Assembly (NCBI GenBank): GCA_021793375.1
Contig: JAJYSY010000015.1
Location: 1 to 43,883, forward strand
From: Bacteroidota bacterium
GTDB lineage: Bacteria; Bacteroidota; Bacteroidia; Flavobacteriales; Flavobacteriaceae
Reading direction: 5' to 3'
Length of the DNA stretch: 43,883 nucleotides
Shown: positions 17,691 to 25,592 of the stretch, one piece after another
Layout: every line of letters begins with the position of its first letter
Position numbering within the stretch: the first letter of the stretch is position 1
Notes under the pieces: generated by a model
Database searches by the model: none
Told to the model about the DNA's origin: nothing
The model's input: only the letters and a program-made list of their open reading frames with translations
Made by a program: the position numbers and the translations under genes

Positions 17691-19031
17691 ATGAGTCGTT
17701 TAAAGAATTATAAAAATATTATTCGCTTGGCATTTCCCATTATTTTGGCAAATGCTTCTGCTCCTTTATTAGGATTGGCCGATACTGCCACCATCGGACA
17801 AACTGGTCATGCTGCACATTTGGGAGCAATTTCTTTAGCTACGTTGATTTTTAGTTTTGTGTATTGGGGATTTGGTTTTTTAAGAATGGGGACCACCGGA
17901 TTTATAGCACAAGCTCAAGGAAAATCTGATCGAGAAGAAGTGTTGGCCGTTTTATTTAGATCTGTTTTATTAGGTTTGGGAGTGGGAATAATTTTGATTT
18001 TACTGCAGTATTTTATCGGTAGTTTCTCCCTCTGGATGATGAGCGCAAGCGATGAAGTAAAATCTTTGGTGGCTGATTATTTTTACATTAGAATTTATGG
18101 TGCTCCGGCTACTTTAATCACTTATTCCATCTTGGGCAGTTTAATTGGTTTAGGATGGACAAAAGAATTAATGTGGGTTCAATTCATGCTCAACGGGATG
18201 AATATTTTATTAAATGTTTTTTTCGTCGTAGGTTTAGACATGGGTGTTAAAGGAATTGCTTTAGGAACTCTTTTAGCTGAATGGATTGCTCTTTTTTATG
18301 GTTGGCATTTACTTTCAAAAAAATTAAAACTTAAAAATCCTCTACTAATCATAAAAGAACTTTGGCAAAAGATAATTGATAAAGTTAAGGTGATTGCAAT
18401 GTTTAAAGTAAACGGAGATATTATGCTGCGTACTTTTGCTTTGCTGGGTGGTTTTGCTTGGTTTGCCAATGAAGGCGCAAAATTTGGAGATGATATTTTA
18501 GCGGCCAATCACGTTTTATTGCAATTTGTTTCTCTCTCCGCTTTTTTCTTAGATGGTTTTGCCAATGTAATAGAAATGTATGCCGGAAAAGCTATCGGAC
18601 AAAAAGATGAATCTCTGTTTAAACAACGCATTAAAGAATCTACTTATGTTTCCGGAATTACAGCTTTTATGTTGGGGTTGGGAATTATATTTTTAGCTCC
18701 CTTTGCCATACGTTTATTAACACAAGATTCCGCTGTACAAATCATTGCTCAAGATCATGCGATTTATGCAGGAATTTATATTATTTTCTCTTTTGTGGCT
18801 TTTCAATTGGATGGTGTTTTTATTGGCGCCACCAGAAGTAAAGAAATGAGAAATGCTACTGTTTTATCTTTATTAATCTTAGTTGGGTTAGGAACTTTTA
18901 CAGCTCAACAATATGGAAATATCGGACTTTGGTTAGCTTTTATTGCTTTTGTAATTACCAGAGGAATTGGGTTAGGATTTTATCTTCCCAAATTAATTAG
19001 AGAAGTTTTTAAGCAAAATATCTCGCTATAG
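17691..19031 (+). CDS. MATE family efflux transporter (DinF-like)
   Basis: The 446-residue protein has about twelve hydrophobic segments and typical MATE sequence. It begins IIRLAFPIILANASAPLLGLADTATIGQTG, continues with FLRMGTTGFIAQAQGKSD near residue 64, and has the second-half FFLDGFANVIEMYAGKAIGQKD segment near 284. The N- and C-terminal halves show the internal repeat of the family. It exports cationic drugs or metabolites in exchange for Na+ or H+, and the substrate cannot be told from sequence. Its last 23 nt overlap the end of the convergent MBL-fold gene. Confidence 0.93.
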   Translation: MSRLKNYKNIIRLAFPIILANASAPLLGLADTATIGQTGHAAHLGAISLATLIFSFVYWGFGFLRMGTTGFIAQAQGKSDREEVLAVLFRSVLLGLGVGIILILLQYFIGSFSLWMMSASDEVKSLVADYFYIRIYGAPATLITYSILGSLIGLGWTKELMWVQFMLNGMNILLNVFFVVGLDMGVKGIALGTLLAEWIALFYGWHLLSKKLKLKNPLLIIKELWQKIIDKVKVIAMFKVNGDIMLRTFALLGGFAWFANEGAKFGDDILAANHVLLQFVSLSAFFLDGFANVIEMYAGKAIGQKDESLFKQRIKESTYVSGITAFMLGLGIIFLAPFAIRLLTQDSAVQIIAQDHAIYAGIYIIFSFVAFQLDGVFIGATRSKEMRNATVLSLLILVGLGTFTAQQYGNIGLWLAFIAFVITRGIGLGFYLPKLIREVFKQNISL

Positions 19032-19803
19032 ATTTAGCTAAAATTTCCTTTACATTTTCAGTGAGATTTTGATGTAAAAAAGCTCCATATAAAGTGTCAA
19101 AATTTAATTCTTCCAATCGATTTTTTATGCGTTTAATTTCACTTAAAGGCAGTGGAATATTATTTGGATAACTATACATCATCGCGATAAATTTTCTGCT
19201 TAAAGAAATCTGTAAAATATCACTGCAAAGCATACAACCTTTTGAAGTCATATTTTGAATCAACAAAACACTTCCCCCTTCAAAATGTCCTCCTAAATTT
19301 ATCAGTTTTAAATCCTCCCACAAAAGTAGTTTCTTTTTTTTCCAAAGCTGAATTTCCTCAAATTTATCAACAATATAATCCTCATCTTTTTGATGTATAA
19401 AAACCGGACAATCAAAAGTTTTTGACCAAGTTTTCATATTACTATAATAATGCGGATGAGAAATTCCGATTGCTTTTAATCCTCCTTTGGATAAAATAAA
19501 ATTTATTAGTTTTTGATTTAATAATGGAATACAATCCCACAAGAAATTTCCTTTTTCTGTTATCACTAAAAACGCTCTTTGTCCGATAGCAAATTTTGGG
19601 GTGATATAAATTTCATATAGATTTCCTCTTACTTTATTGATTTCAATTTCATGATTTTCAGCTAAACTTTTCGGTGTAATCCAAGCTTGTCCTGACAAGG
19701 GAATATACTGTCTTTCTTCTGCACAGATTTTACAAATTTTTATCTCTGTATTTTCCGGATATTGCGTTCCACAAGTTTTACAAATCTGTGATTGAATAGA
19801 CAT
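19009..19803 (-). CDS. Zinc-ribbon plus MBL-fold hydrolase-like protein
   Basis: The 264 residues begin with a four-cysteine zinc ribbon (C8, C11, C24, C27), followed by a metallo-beta-lactamase-like fold. The usual HxHxDH metal motif appears as SHPHYYSNM (H116, H118), so the Asp-His half is absent. GGHFEGGS supplies H173 and CSDIL supplies D195. One metal site may therefore be kept and the other lost. The family occurs in many bacteria as an uncharacterised MBL-fold protein. It lies 15 nt downstream of the ABC-F gene, so the two are likely co-transcribed. Confidence 0.75.
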   Translation of the reverse strand: MSIQSQICKTCGTQYPENTEIKICKICAEERQYIPLSGQAWITPKSLAENHEIEINKVRGNLYEIYITPKFAIGQRAFLVITEKGNFLWDCIPLLNQKLINFILSKGGLKAIGISHPHYYSNMKTWSKTFDCPVFIHQKDEDYIVDKFEEIQLWKKKKLLLWEDLKLINLGGHFEGGSVLLIQNMTSKGCMLCSDILQISLSRKFIAMMYSYPNNIPLPLSEIKRIKNRLEELNFDTLYGAFLHQNLTENVKEILAKSIARYFA

Positions 19804-19818
19804 TTTATTTGTTTTTAA

Positions 19819-21681
19819 TCAACCTTCTTTTTTCATAGATAATTCAAACCAACGTTCGGTTTTTTCGTCAATTTCATCTTCTAATTTATTTAATTCTAAA
19901 GATTTTTTAGTGATTTCCTCTCCGGATAAAGGTTGTAAAAATTCTTGTTGTAATTTTTCTTTTTGCTTCTCTAATTTTTCTATTTCTTTCTCTAAACTTC
20001 GATATTCTTTCTGTTCATGATAACTCAAAGAAACTTTTTTTCTTTCTTGAGTTGAAACTGATTTTTCTTGAATACTTTCTTTTTCAACTTTTGGTTCAGG
20101 TTTTACCGTTTTTTCATATGCTCTGTAATCAGAATAATTTCCGGGAAAATCTTTAATTTTTCCTTTTCCAAAAACAAAAAGATGATCTACAATTTTATCC
20201 ATAAAATATCTGTCGTGAGAAACCACAATCAAACATCCGGGAAAATCCAATAAGAAGTTTTCTAATACATTTAGGGTTACAATATCCAAATCATTAGTGG
20301 GCTCATCTAAAATCAAAAAATTCGGATTTTGAATTAAAACCGTACATAAATATAAACGTTTTCGTTCTCCACCACTTAATTTTTCTACATAATCATATTG
20401 TTTCTTTCTGTCGAATAAAAATCTTTCCAACAACTGTTGAGCAGAAATTTGTCTTCCTTTTTTTAATGGAATATAATCTCCAAATTCTCTGATAACATCG
20501 ATAACTTTTTGTCCTTCTTTGATTTTAATTCCGCCTTGGGTGTAATATCCAAATTTTACAGTTTCTCCGATTACAAGTTTTCCGGTATCCGGTTTTATAT
20601 TTCCTGTAATCATATTTAAGAAAGTAGATTTTCCGGTTCCGTTTTTTCCGATTATCCCTAATCTATCTTGACGTTGAAAATTATAATCGAAATTTTGAAA
20701 CAAAGTTTTTTTACCATAACTTTTAGAAACATTATGCAATTCTATGATTTTTGCTCCTAAGCGTTCCATATTAATTTCCAACTGCACCTGATGGTTTTTT
20801 CTGCGCTTGTGTGCTCTTTCTCTAATATCATCAAAACTGGAAATTCGGGATTTAGATTTTGTACCTCTTGCTTTTGGCTGACGTCTCATCCATTCCAATT
20901 CTTTTTTATAAAGCTGTTTTGCTTTTTCCACATTTGTTTCTTCTGTGGCCAAACGCAATTCTCTTTTTTCTAAATAATAAGAGTAATTTCCGCTGTAACT
21001 ATAGAGTTTTCCTTCCTCTAATTCGATAATTTCATTACAAACTCGTTCTAAGAAATACCTGTCGTGAGTTACCATAAACAAGGTTAGACTTTCTTTTTTA
21101 AAAGTTTCTTCCAACCATTCAATCATTTCTAAATCAAGATGGTTGGTGGGCTCATCTAAAATCAGCAAATCGGGTAAATCCAAAAGTAGATTTGCCAAAG
21201 CCAAACGTTTTTTTTGTCCTCCGGAAAGATATTTCACTTGTTTATCTAAATCTTCTAAACGCAGTTTTGAGAGAATTTGCTTATACTCTGTTTCAAAATC
21301 CCAAGCTTGATGCACTTCCATTTGATCAAAAGCTTGTTGGTAAGCTTCTGTATCTTCCGGGTTGAGTAAAACTTTTTCATAGTTTCTAATGATTTTCAGA
21401 GTATCATTATCCGCGGCAAAAATACTTTCTTCAATTGTCAGGTTTGGATCTAAATCCGGTTCTTGCGGAAGAAATCCTATTTTCAAATTTCTCCTATAAT
21501 TTATTTCTCCTTTATCAGGAGGTTCTTTTTGAGAAAGTATATTTAATAAGGAGGTTTTCCCGGTTCCATTTTTGGCAACCAGTCCTATTTTTTGTCCTTG
21601 ATTTATTCCAAAAGAAAGATCTTCAAACAACACTCGCTCTCCATAAGATTTAGCGATATTTTCAACAGAAACGTAATTCAA
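19819..21681 (-). CDS. ABC-F family ATPase (Uup-like)
   Basis: This is a soluble ATPase with two ABC domains and no membrane segment, of the group that acts on ribosomes. Domain 1 has Walker A KNGTGKTS (near 37), signature LSGGQKKR and Walker B LLILDEPTNHLD. Domain 2 has KNGTGKST, LSGGERKR and FLILDEPTNDLD. The linker contains the basic stretch WMRRQPKARGTKSKSR near residue 264, as in Uup. Residues about 555-620 form a charged C-terminal coiled coil, also a Uup trait. With 620 residues it matches Uup (about 635) better than EttA (about 555). The substrate state of the ribosome or DNA structure is unknown. Confidence 0.9.
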   Translation of the reverse strand: MNYVSVENIAKSYGERVLFEDLSFGINQGQKIGLVAKNGTGKTSLLNILSQKEPPDKGEINYRRNLKIGFLPQEPDLDPNLTIEESIFAADNDTLKIIRNYEKVLLNPEDTEAYQQAFDQMEVHQAWDFETEYKQILSKLRLEDLDKQVKYLSGGQKKRLALANLLLDLPDLLILDEPTNHLDLEMIEWLEETFKKESLTLFMVTHDRYFLERVCNEIIELEEGKLYSYSGNYSYYLEKRELRLATEETNVEKAKQLYKKELEWMRRQPKARGTKSKSRISSFDDIRERAHKRRKNHQVQLEINMERLGAKIIELHNVSKSYGKKTLFQNFDYNFQRQDRLGIIGKNGTGKSTFLNMITGNIKPDTGKLVIGETVKFGYYTQGGIKIKEGQKVIDVIREFGDYIPLKKGRQISAQQLLERFLFDRKKQYDYVEKLSGGERKRLYLCTVLIQNPNFLILDEPTNDLDIVTLNVLENFLLDFPGCLIVVSHDRYFMDKIVDHLFVFGKGKIKDFPGNYSDYRAYEKTVKPEPKVEKESIQEKSVSTQERKKVSLSYHEQKEYRSLEKEIEKLEKQKEKLQQEFLQPLSGEEITKKSLELNKLEDEIDEKTERWFELSMKKEG

Positions 21682-21775
21682 TATTTTTTTCGCTAATTTA
21701 CAGAGAATTAAAAGAACTACTGATTATTAAGGGAAAGTTTTGAATTGTTTTTCTTTTTATTTTTTGAAAATAAAA

Positions 21776-21804
21776 AAGCTGCTCCGAAAATTTCAGAACA
21801 GCTT
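21776..21804 (-). terminator. Rho-independent terminator after the T9SS cargo gene
   Basis: On the minus strand a 12-bp stem with G-U pairs (AAGCUGUUCUGA with its partner arm) and a 5-nt loop is followed by a T run at 21777-21772. It begins 24 nt after the stop codon of the sorting-domain gene. Confidence 0.8.
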
Positions 21805-21828
21805 AGCTTATAAAAAAATATTTTTTAT

Positions 21829-22743
21829 TTAGTTCACCGTAAATTTAAATGACTGAACTTGACCATTTACACTAACCTTTGCGATATAAACTCCTGCATT
21901 TAAAGAACCTAATCCTATGTTAGCTGAAGTAGAGTTAACATTCTGATCTACTACTTTTTGTCCTAAAATATTATAAAGAACAACTTGATTAATTTGAGTT
22001 TCTGCATTCATAATTAACTCATTATTTTGAGTAAAATAAGTAAATCCATATTTTTCAAATTCCTCAATTCCTAAATCTTCATCATTTAGATTTAAATTAT
22101 CTAAATAAGCACTGTAATCATAATTATCATGTACAAAACGGATTTGATCTATTGGAGCAGTTGCCCAGTTTTGACCAGTATAAACTTCATCTTCATCAAT
22201 ATAAAAAGTTGCTGTTTCTCCATCTAAATTAACTCCTATTTTATACCAAGTTTCTCCTTCCCATTGACCAATTTCAATTGGATCTAAACTACCTCCTTCT
22301 TCTTCATAAACAAGTATAGAGCCATCATAACTAAAGTTAATCCAAGCTTGATGATATCCTCCTGCGTTGTCTGTTAGCTGCAGCATAAATTCTGATCCAA
22401 GTCCATCAGCTTCACCTTCAATATAAATATCGTATGAAATATTAGCTTCACTTGGATCTAAAGGCTCTTCTAAATTATAAAAACCACCGATAATTGCTCC
22501 TTGTTGTGGACCAAACTCTGGAAGAGGGGTAATCTTGAAAGAGTTTTCTCCATCAGAAGATAATTCATCTGTTACTTCTTGACCCTCCACATTAGGTCCG
22601 TTTTCTTGTCCGGTTGTAATCCAATTATTTTGCCCATCAATGTTTCCTAATTCATAGCCTTCTTCTTCTTCAAAAGAAATAACTTGAGCCTGAACTCCAA
22701 TTGCTAAAATAAATGCAGTAATTAATAAAGTAATTTTTTTCAT
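21829..22743 (-). CDS. Secreted lectin-like protein with T9SS type A sorting domain
   Basis: The 304-residue protein has a clear signal peptide (KKITLLITAFILAIGVQAQ, cleaved after about residue 19). Residues about 20-220 form a beta-rich concanavalin A/LamG-like fold (SFEEEEGYELGNIDGQN, WINFSYDGSILV, FYIDEDEVYTGQNW, IRFVHDNYDYSAYLDNLNL). The last about 75 residues are a Por secretion C-terminal domain, with LYNILGQKVVDQNV, SANIGLGSLNAGVYIAKV and a final FKFTVN. It should be exported by Sec, moved over the outer membrane by the type IX system and attached or released. It is a single-gene transcript with its own promoter and terminator. Confidence 0.92.
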   Translation of the reverse strand: MKKITLLITAFILAIGVQAQVISFEEEEGYELGNIDGQNNWITTGQENGPNVEGQEVTDELSSDGENSFKITPLPEFGPQQGAIIGGFYNLEEPLDPSEANISYDIYIEGEADGLGSEFMLQLTDNAGGYHQAWINFSYDGSILVYEEEGGSLDPIEIGQWEGETWYKIGVNLDGETATFYIDEDEVYTGQNWATAPIDQIRFVHDNYDYSAYLDNLNLNDEDLGIEEFEKYGFTYFTQNNELIMNAETQINQVVLYNILGQKVVDQNVNSTSANIGLGSLNAGVYIAKVSVNGQVQSFKFTVN

Positions 22744-22768
22744 GTTGAAAATTTTAATGTTATACTTA

Positions 22769-22776
22769 CAAATATA
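22769..22776 (-). promoter_or_regulatory. Candidate -7 box for the T9SS cargo gene
   Basis: The minus strand reads TATATTTG, a full match to TAnnTTTG, about 25 nt before the start codon. No clear -33 TTG is seen. Confidence 0.45.
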
Positions 22777-22848
22777 CTAATTTATATTAAACATAAGTGT
22801 TAAATAATTATTTTTATGATTTCATAACTTCTCAATTATAAAAATAAA

Positions 22849-22891
22849 AACGCCAACCACCTAAAACATTTATTTTTAGCTGATTAGCGTT
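22849..22891 (-). terminator. Terminator downstream of tRNA-Arg
   Basis: Read on the minus strand the two 18-nt arms (22891-22874 and 22866-22849) pair at 17 of 18 positions, with several G-U pairs, around a 7-nt loop. A T-rich run follows. It begins about 9 nt after the 3' end of the tRNA. Confidence 0.85.
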
Positions 22892-22899
22892 TTCTATCG

Positions 22900-22973
22900 T
22901 GACCCCGGAGGGATTCAAACCCCCAACCGCTGGAGCCGAAATCCAGTGCTCTATTCAGTTGAGCTACGGAGCC
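22900..22973 (-). tRNA. tRNA-Arg (anticodon TCG)
   Basis: The minus strand folds as a cloverleaf. The acceptor arm GGCTCCG pairs with CGGGGTC (two G-U pairs), the D arm is GTAGCTCAACTGAATAGAGC, and the anticodon arm is CTGGA/TCCAG with loop TTTCGGC and anticodon TCG. The T arm is GGGGGTTTGAATCCCTC-like with the TTTGAAT loop. The discriminator base is A and CCA is not encoded. TCG reads arginine codon CGA and, after wobble, other CGN codons. Confidence 0.93.
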
Positions 22974-23046
22974 TAAAATTATTTAAAATTCGGATTTGCA
23001 AACTTACTATTTCAATTCTTTATTTTATAAGTTTTAGCAATATTTC

Positions 23047-23496
23047 TTAGGAATTCAATTTTCTTCTAACAATAACAGAAATGGTTTTATTATCTGCTTT
23101 TCCTGTGGTTTTTGCAGAAACAGCTCCCATTACTTTTCCCATATCTTTCATGCTTTCTGCGTTGGTTTGAGCGATAACCTCATCTACTATTTTTTCGATT
23201 TCTTCTTCGCTTAACTGTTCAGGAAGAAATTCTGCGATGATTCTTGCTTGAGTTTCTTCTTTCTCAGCTAAATCCGGTCGATTTTGACTTTGGAAAATCT
23301 GCATGCTGTCCAATCTTTGCTTTACCAATCTTTGAAGTAATTGCATTTCTGTTTTCTCATCCATTTCTTTTAAATCTGCTGCTGTTTTTGCATTTAAAAT
23401 AGCAGCTCTAATTGCTCTTAAAGCTTCTAATCTATCATGATTCTTTGCTTTCATAGCAGATTTAAGCTGATTCATTACTTCTTTTTCTAAATTCAT
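23047..23496 (-). CDS. GatB/YqeY domain protein
   Basis: The 149 residues are a stand-alone YqeY domain, the helical tail found at the end of amidotransferase subunit GatB. Family landmarks are MNQLKSAMKAKNHDRLEALRAIRAAILNAK at the N-terminus, EEIEKIVDEVIAQTNAESMKDMGKVMG, and KTTGKADNKTISVIVRRKL at the end. GatB-like tRNA recognition has been suggested for the family, but the biological role is not established. It follows ftsZ but is separated by a terminator and has its own -7 box, so it is probably not part of the division operon. Confidence 0.92.
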   Translation of the reverse strand: MNLEKEVMNQLKSAMKAKNHDRLEALRAIRAAILNAKTAADLKEMDEKTEMQLLQRLVKQRLDSMQIFQSQNRPDLAEKEETQARIIAEFLPEQLSEEEIEKIVDEVIAQTNAESMKDMGKVMGAVSAKTTGKADNKTISVIVRRKLNS

Positions 23497-23516
23497 AATC
23501 TTGATTATTAAGTTTG

Positions 23517-23524
23517 CAAATTTA
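23517..23524 (-). promoter_or_regulatory. Candidate -7 box for the yqeY-domain gene
   Basis: The minus strand reads TAAATTTG (TAnnTTTG), about 20 nt before the ATG at 23496 and downstream of the ftsZ terminator. No -33 TTG at normal spacing. Confidence 0.45.
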
Positions 23525-23551
23525 AGGAATTTTTATTTCGATTCCATAACA

Positions 23552-23586
23552 AAAACGCAGCTGATTATAAAAACCAACTGCGTTTT
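23552..23586 (-). terminator. Rho-independent terminator after ftsZ (end of the dcw cluster)
   Basis: The outer 9 bp are perfect (AAAACGCAG with CTGCGTTTT), and a few more pairs with G-U follow inward. The stem ends in a T run on the minus strand. It starts about 24 nt after the ftsZ stop codon and marks the end of the division and cell wall cluster. Confidence 0.8.
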
Positions 23587-23609
23587 CTTGGGGTTAGCAA
23601 CTTTATTTT

Positions 23610-25529
23610 TTAATCTACATTATCATGTAAAAAAGAATTGTTTGAACGGATTTGAGGTTCTCCATCTTCTCCGCTTATGCTTGATCGAGAAAGTTTGCTT
23701 TTTTGATCTTTTACACTTCCTTCGTTTAAATCAAGTCCGGCACGTTTATATGCAGGTTGTTTTTCAAATTCATCTATATTGTTGTTTCTGAATTTATAGT
23801 TGAATTTCTTCATTCTTGCACGACGTTCTGCTGCTCGAGCAATTAATTGTTCTGAAATCGGACTATTTAAAGGATCTACCTCAAGCTCTTCTTCCTCTTC
23901 TTCTGCTACTTCAACTTCTTTTTCTGTTTTTTCTAAAGATTTTTTTTCTTGATGGCTTACTAATCTTGGTTCATTTTCAGAAATTTCAGGTTTGGCCTCA
24001 TTTAGCTCCTTTTCTTTTTCTAAATAATCTTCAAGACTGTAGCGTTTTACTTCTTTTTCTTCCTCTCCCGGAAATAAGCTTAAATGCTCCTCTTCTGTTT
24101 CTTCTTCTATATTTTCTATAGATTCTGCTGAGGTTTTCTTCTCTTCTTTTATCGGCAAATCAAATCTAAATAGTGGTTCTTCTGCCGTATTTTCTTCAAT
24201 AGGAGTTTCAGTTATTTCTTCTTCTTTTTCTTCTGATTCTATAAAAATAAAATCTTCTTCATCATAAACCACATTTTGATAATCTACTTCAAGATCTTTA
24301 ATCAATTCTGTGGTGGGAATCAATTTCATTTTATTTGTTGAAAAATCTTCTTCCTCTTCTTCTTCAAAATCATCTAAAGAATGTACTATTCTTTTTTCTT
24401 TTTCTTTTTCAAAACCTTCTAAATTTAATTTTCTTTTAGGCACTGTAGAGCTTCCAGAACTTTTTGGCGATAAATCATGCACAGCTTTTTGTTCGTCTTC
24501 AAGCGTATGGATAATTTTCTTTTTTTCTGTGTTAGTTATTTGATGTTGTTGATCTGCATCAAATCCTGTTGCTATAATAGTTACGGAAATCCCTTCTCCT
24601 AATTCTTCATCATCTCCAACCCCCATAATAATATTGGCTCCATGTCCTGCTTCTGCTTGAATATGATCGTTGATTTCTCCGATTTCATCAAGTGTTATTT
24701 CTTCTGTTCCGGAAACAATTAATAGCAATACATTTTTAGCTCCTGTAATTTTATTATCGTTAAGCAAAGGAGAATCCATAGCTTTTTCGATAGCTTCTTG
24801 AGCGCGATTTCCTCCTGAAGCTGTTGCAGACCCCATAATAGCTGTTCCACTATTACTCAATACTGTTTTCGCATCTCGCAAATCAATATTTTGTGTGTAG
24901 TGATGTGTTATTACTTCTGCGATTCCCTTTGAAGCTGTTGCTAAAACTTCATCTGCTTTAGAAAACCCTGATTTAAATCCGAGGTTTCCATATACTTCAC
25001 GAAGTTTATTGTTATCAATGACGATGAGCGAATCGACATTTTTTCTTAATTTCTCCAATCCAATTCGCGCTTGTTGGTTTCTCATTTTTCCTTCAAATGC
25101 AAAAGGAATAGTAACAATACCAACTGTCAAGATATCCATTTCGCGGGCTTGTTTTGCAATAATCGGCGCAGCTCCGGTTCCGGTTCCTCCCCCCATTCCT
25201 GCAGTTATAAACAGCATTTTTGTATTGGTGTCCAATAAGTTTTTGATGTCTTCAAAACTTTCTAATGCTGCTTCTTCGCCAATTTCCGGGTTTGCTCCTG
25301 CTCCCAATCCTTCTGTTAAGTGTACACCTAACTGAACTTTTGTTGGAACGGGACTGTTTTCCAAGGCTTGTGCGTCAGTGTTACAAATAACGAAATCTAC
25401 TCCGTTAATTCCTTGTTGGAACATATAATTGATGGCGTTAGAACCACCACCTCCAACACCCACAACCTTGATCACATTGGATCGGTTTTTGGGCATATCA
25501 AATTGAATATTCATTTCTGTATCGCTCAT
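23610..25529 (-). CDS. ftsZ: Cell division protein FtsZ with long acidic C-terminal linker
   Basis: FtsZ is the tubulin-like GTPase that forms the Z ring. The GTPase core occupies residues about 18-330, with the nucleotide-binding GVGGGGSNAIN (24-34) and tubulin signature GGGTGTGA (113-120), then NxDxxD-type TDAQAL at 51. Residues 350-555 form a low-complexity linker very rich in Glu, with acidic runs of five or six residues. The tail has two conserved blocks: AERRARMKKFNYKF (567-580) with QPAYKRAGLDL (591-601), and the last residues RSNNSFLHDNVD. The C-terminal peptide probably binds FtsA. At 639 residues it is far longer than E. coli FtsZ (383), as usual in Flavobacteriia. It is the last gene of the dcw cluster. 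Confidence 0.96.
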   Translation of the reverse strand: MSDTEMNIQFDMPKNRSNVIKVVGVGGGGSNAINYMFQQGINGVDFVICNTDAQALENSPVPTKVQLGVHLTEGLGAGANPEIGEEAALESFEDIKNLLDTNTKMLFITAGMGGGTGTGAAPIIAKQAREMDILTVGIVTIPFAFEGKMRNQQARIGLEKLRKNVDSLIVIDNNKLREVYGNLGFKSGFSKADEVLATASKGIAEVITHHYTQNIDLRDAKTVLSNSGTAIMGSATASGGNRAQEAIEKAMDSPLLNDNKITGAKNVLLLIVSGTEEITLDEIGEINDHIQAEAGHGANIIMGVGDDEELGEGISVTIIATGFDADQQHQITNTEKKKIIHTLEDEQKAVHDLSPKSSGSSTVPKRKLNLEGFEKEKEKRIVHSLDDFEEEEEEDFSTNKMKLIPTTELIKDLEVDYQNVVYDEEDFIFIESEEKEEEITETPIEENTAEEPLFRFDLPIKEEKKTSAESIENIEEETEEEHLSLFPGEEEKEVKRYSLEDYLEKEKELNEAKPEISENEPRLVSHQEKKSLEKTEKEVEVAEEEEEELEVDPLNSPISEQLIARAAERRARMKKFNYKFRNNNIDEFEKQPAYKRAGLDLNEGSVKDQKSKLSRSSISGEDGEPQIRSNNSFLHDNVD

Positions 25530-25592
25530 AATATTAAACTTTTAGGGATTCCTTATTTTCTGTTTTTATTTTTTAGTTTTACAATGCTGTTT

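Noticed and set aside
23816..24121. Long leucine-rich frame antisense to the ftsZ linker
   Set aside because: It is the complement of the glutamate-rich linker (GAA/GAG repeats read as TTC/CTC), so its apparent membrane character is an artefact.
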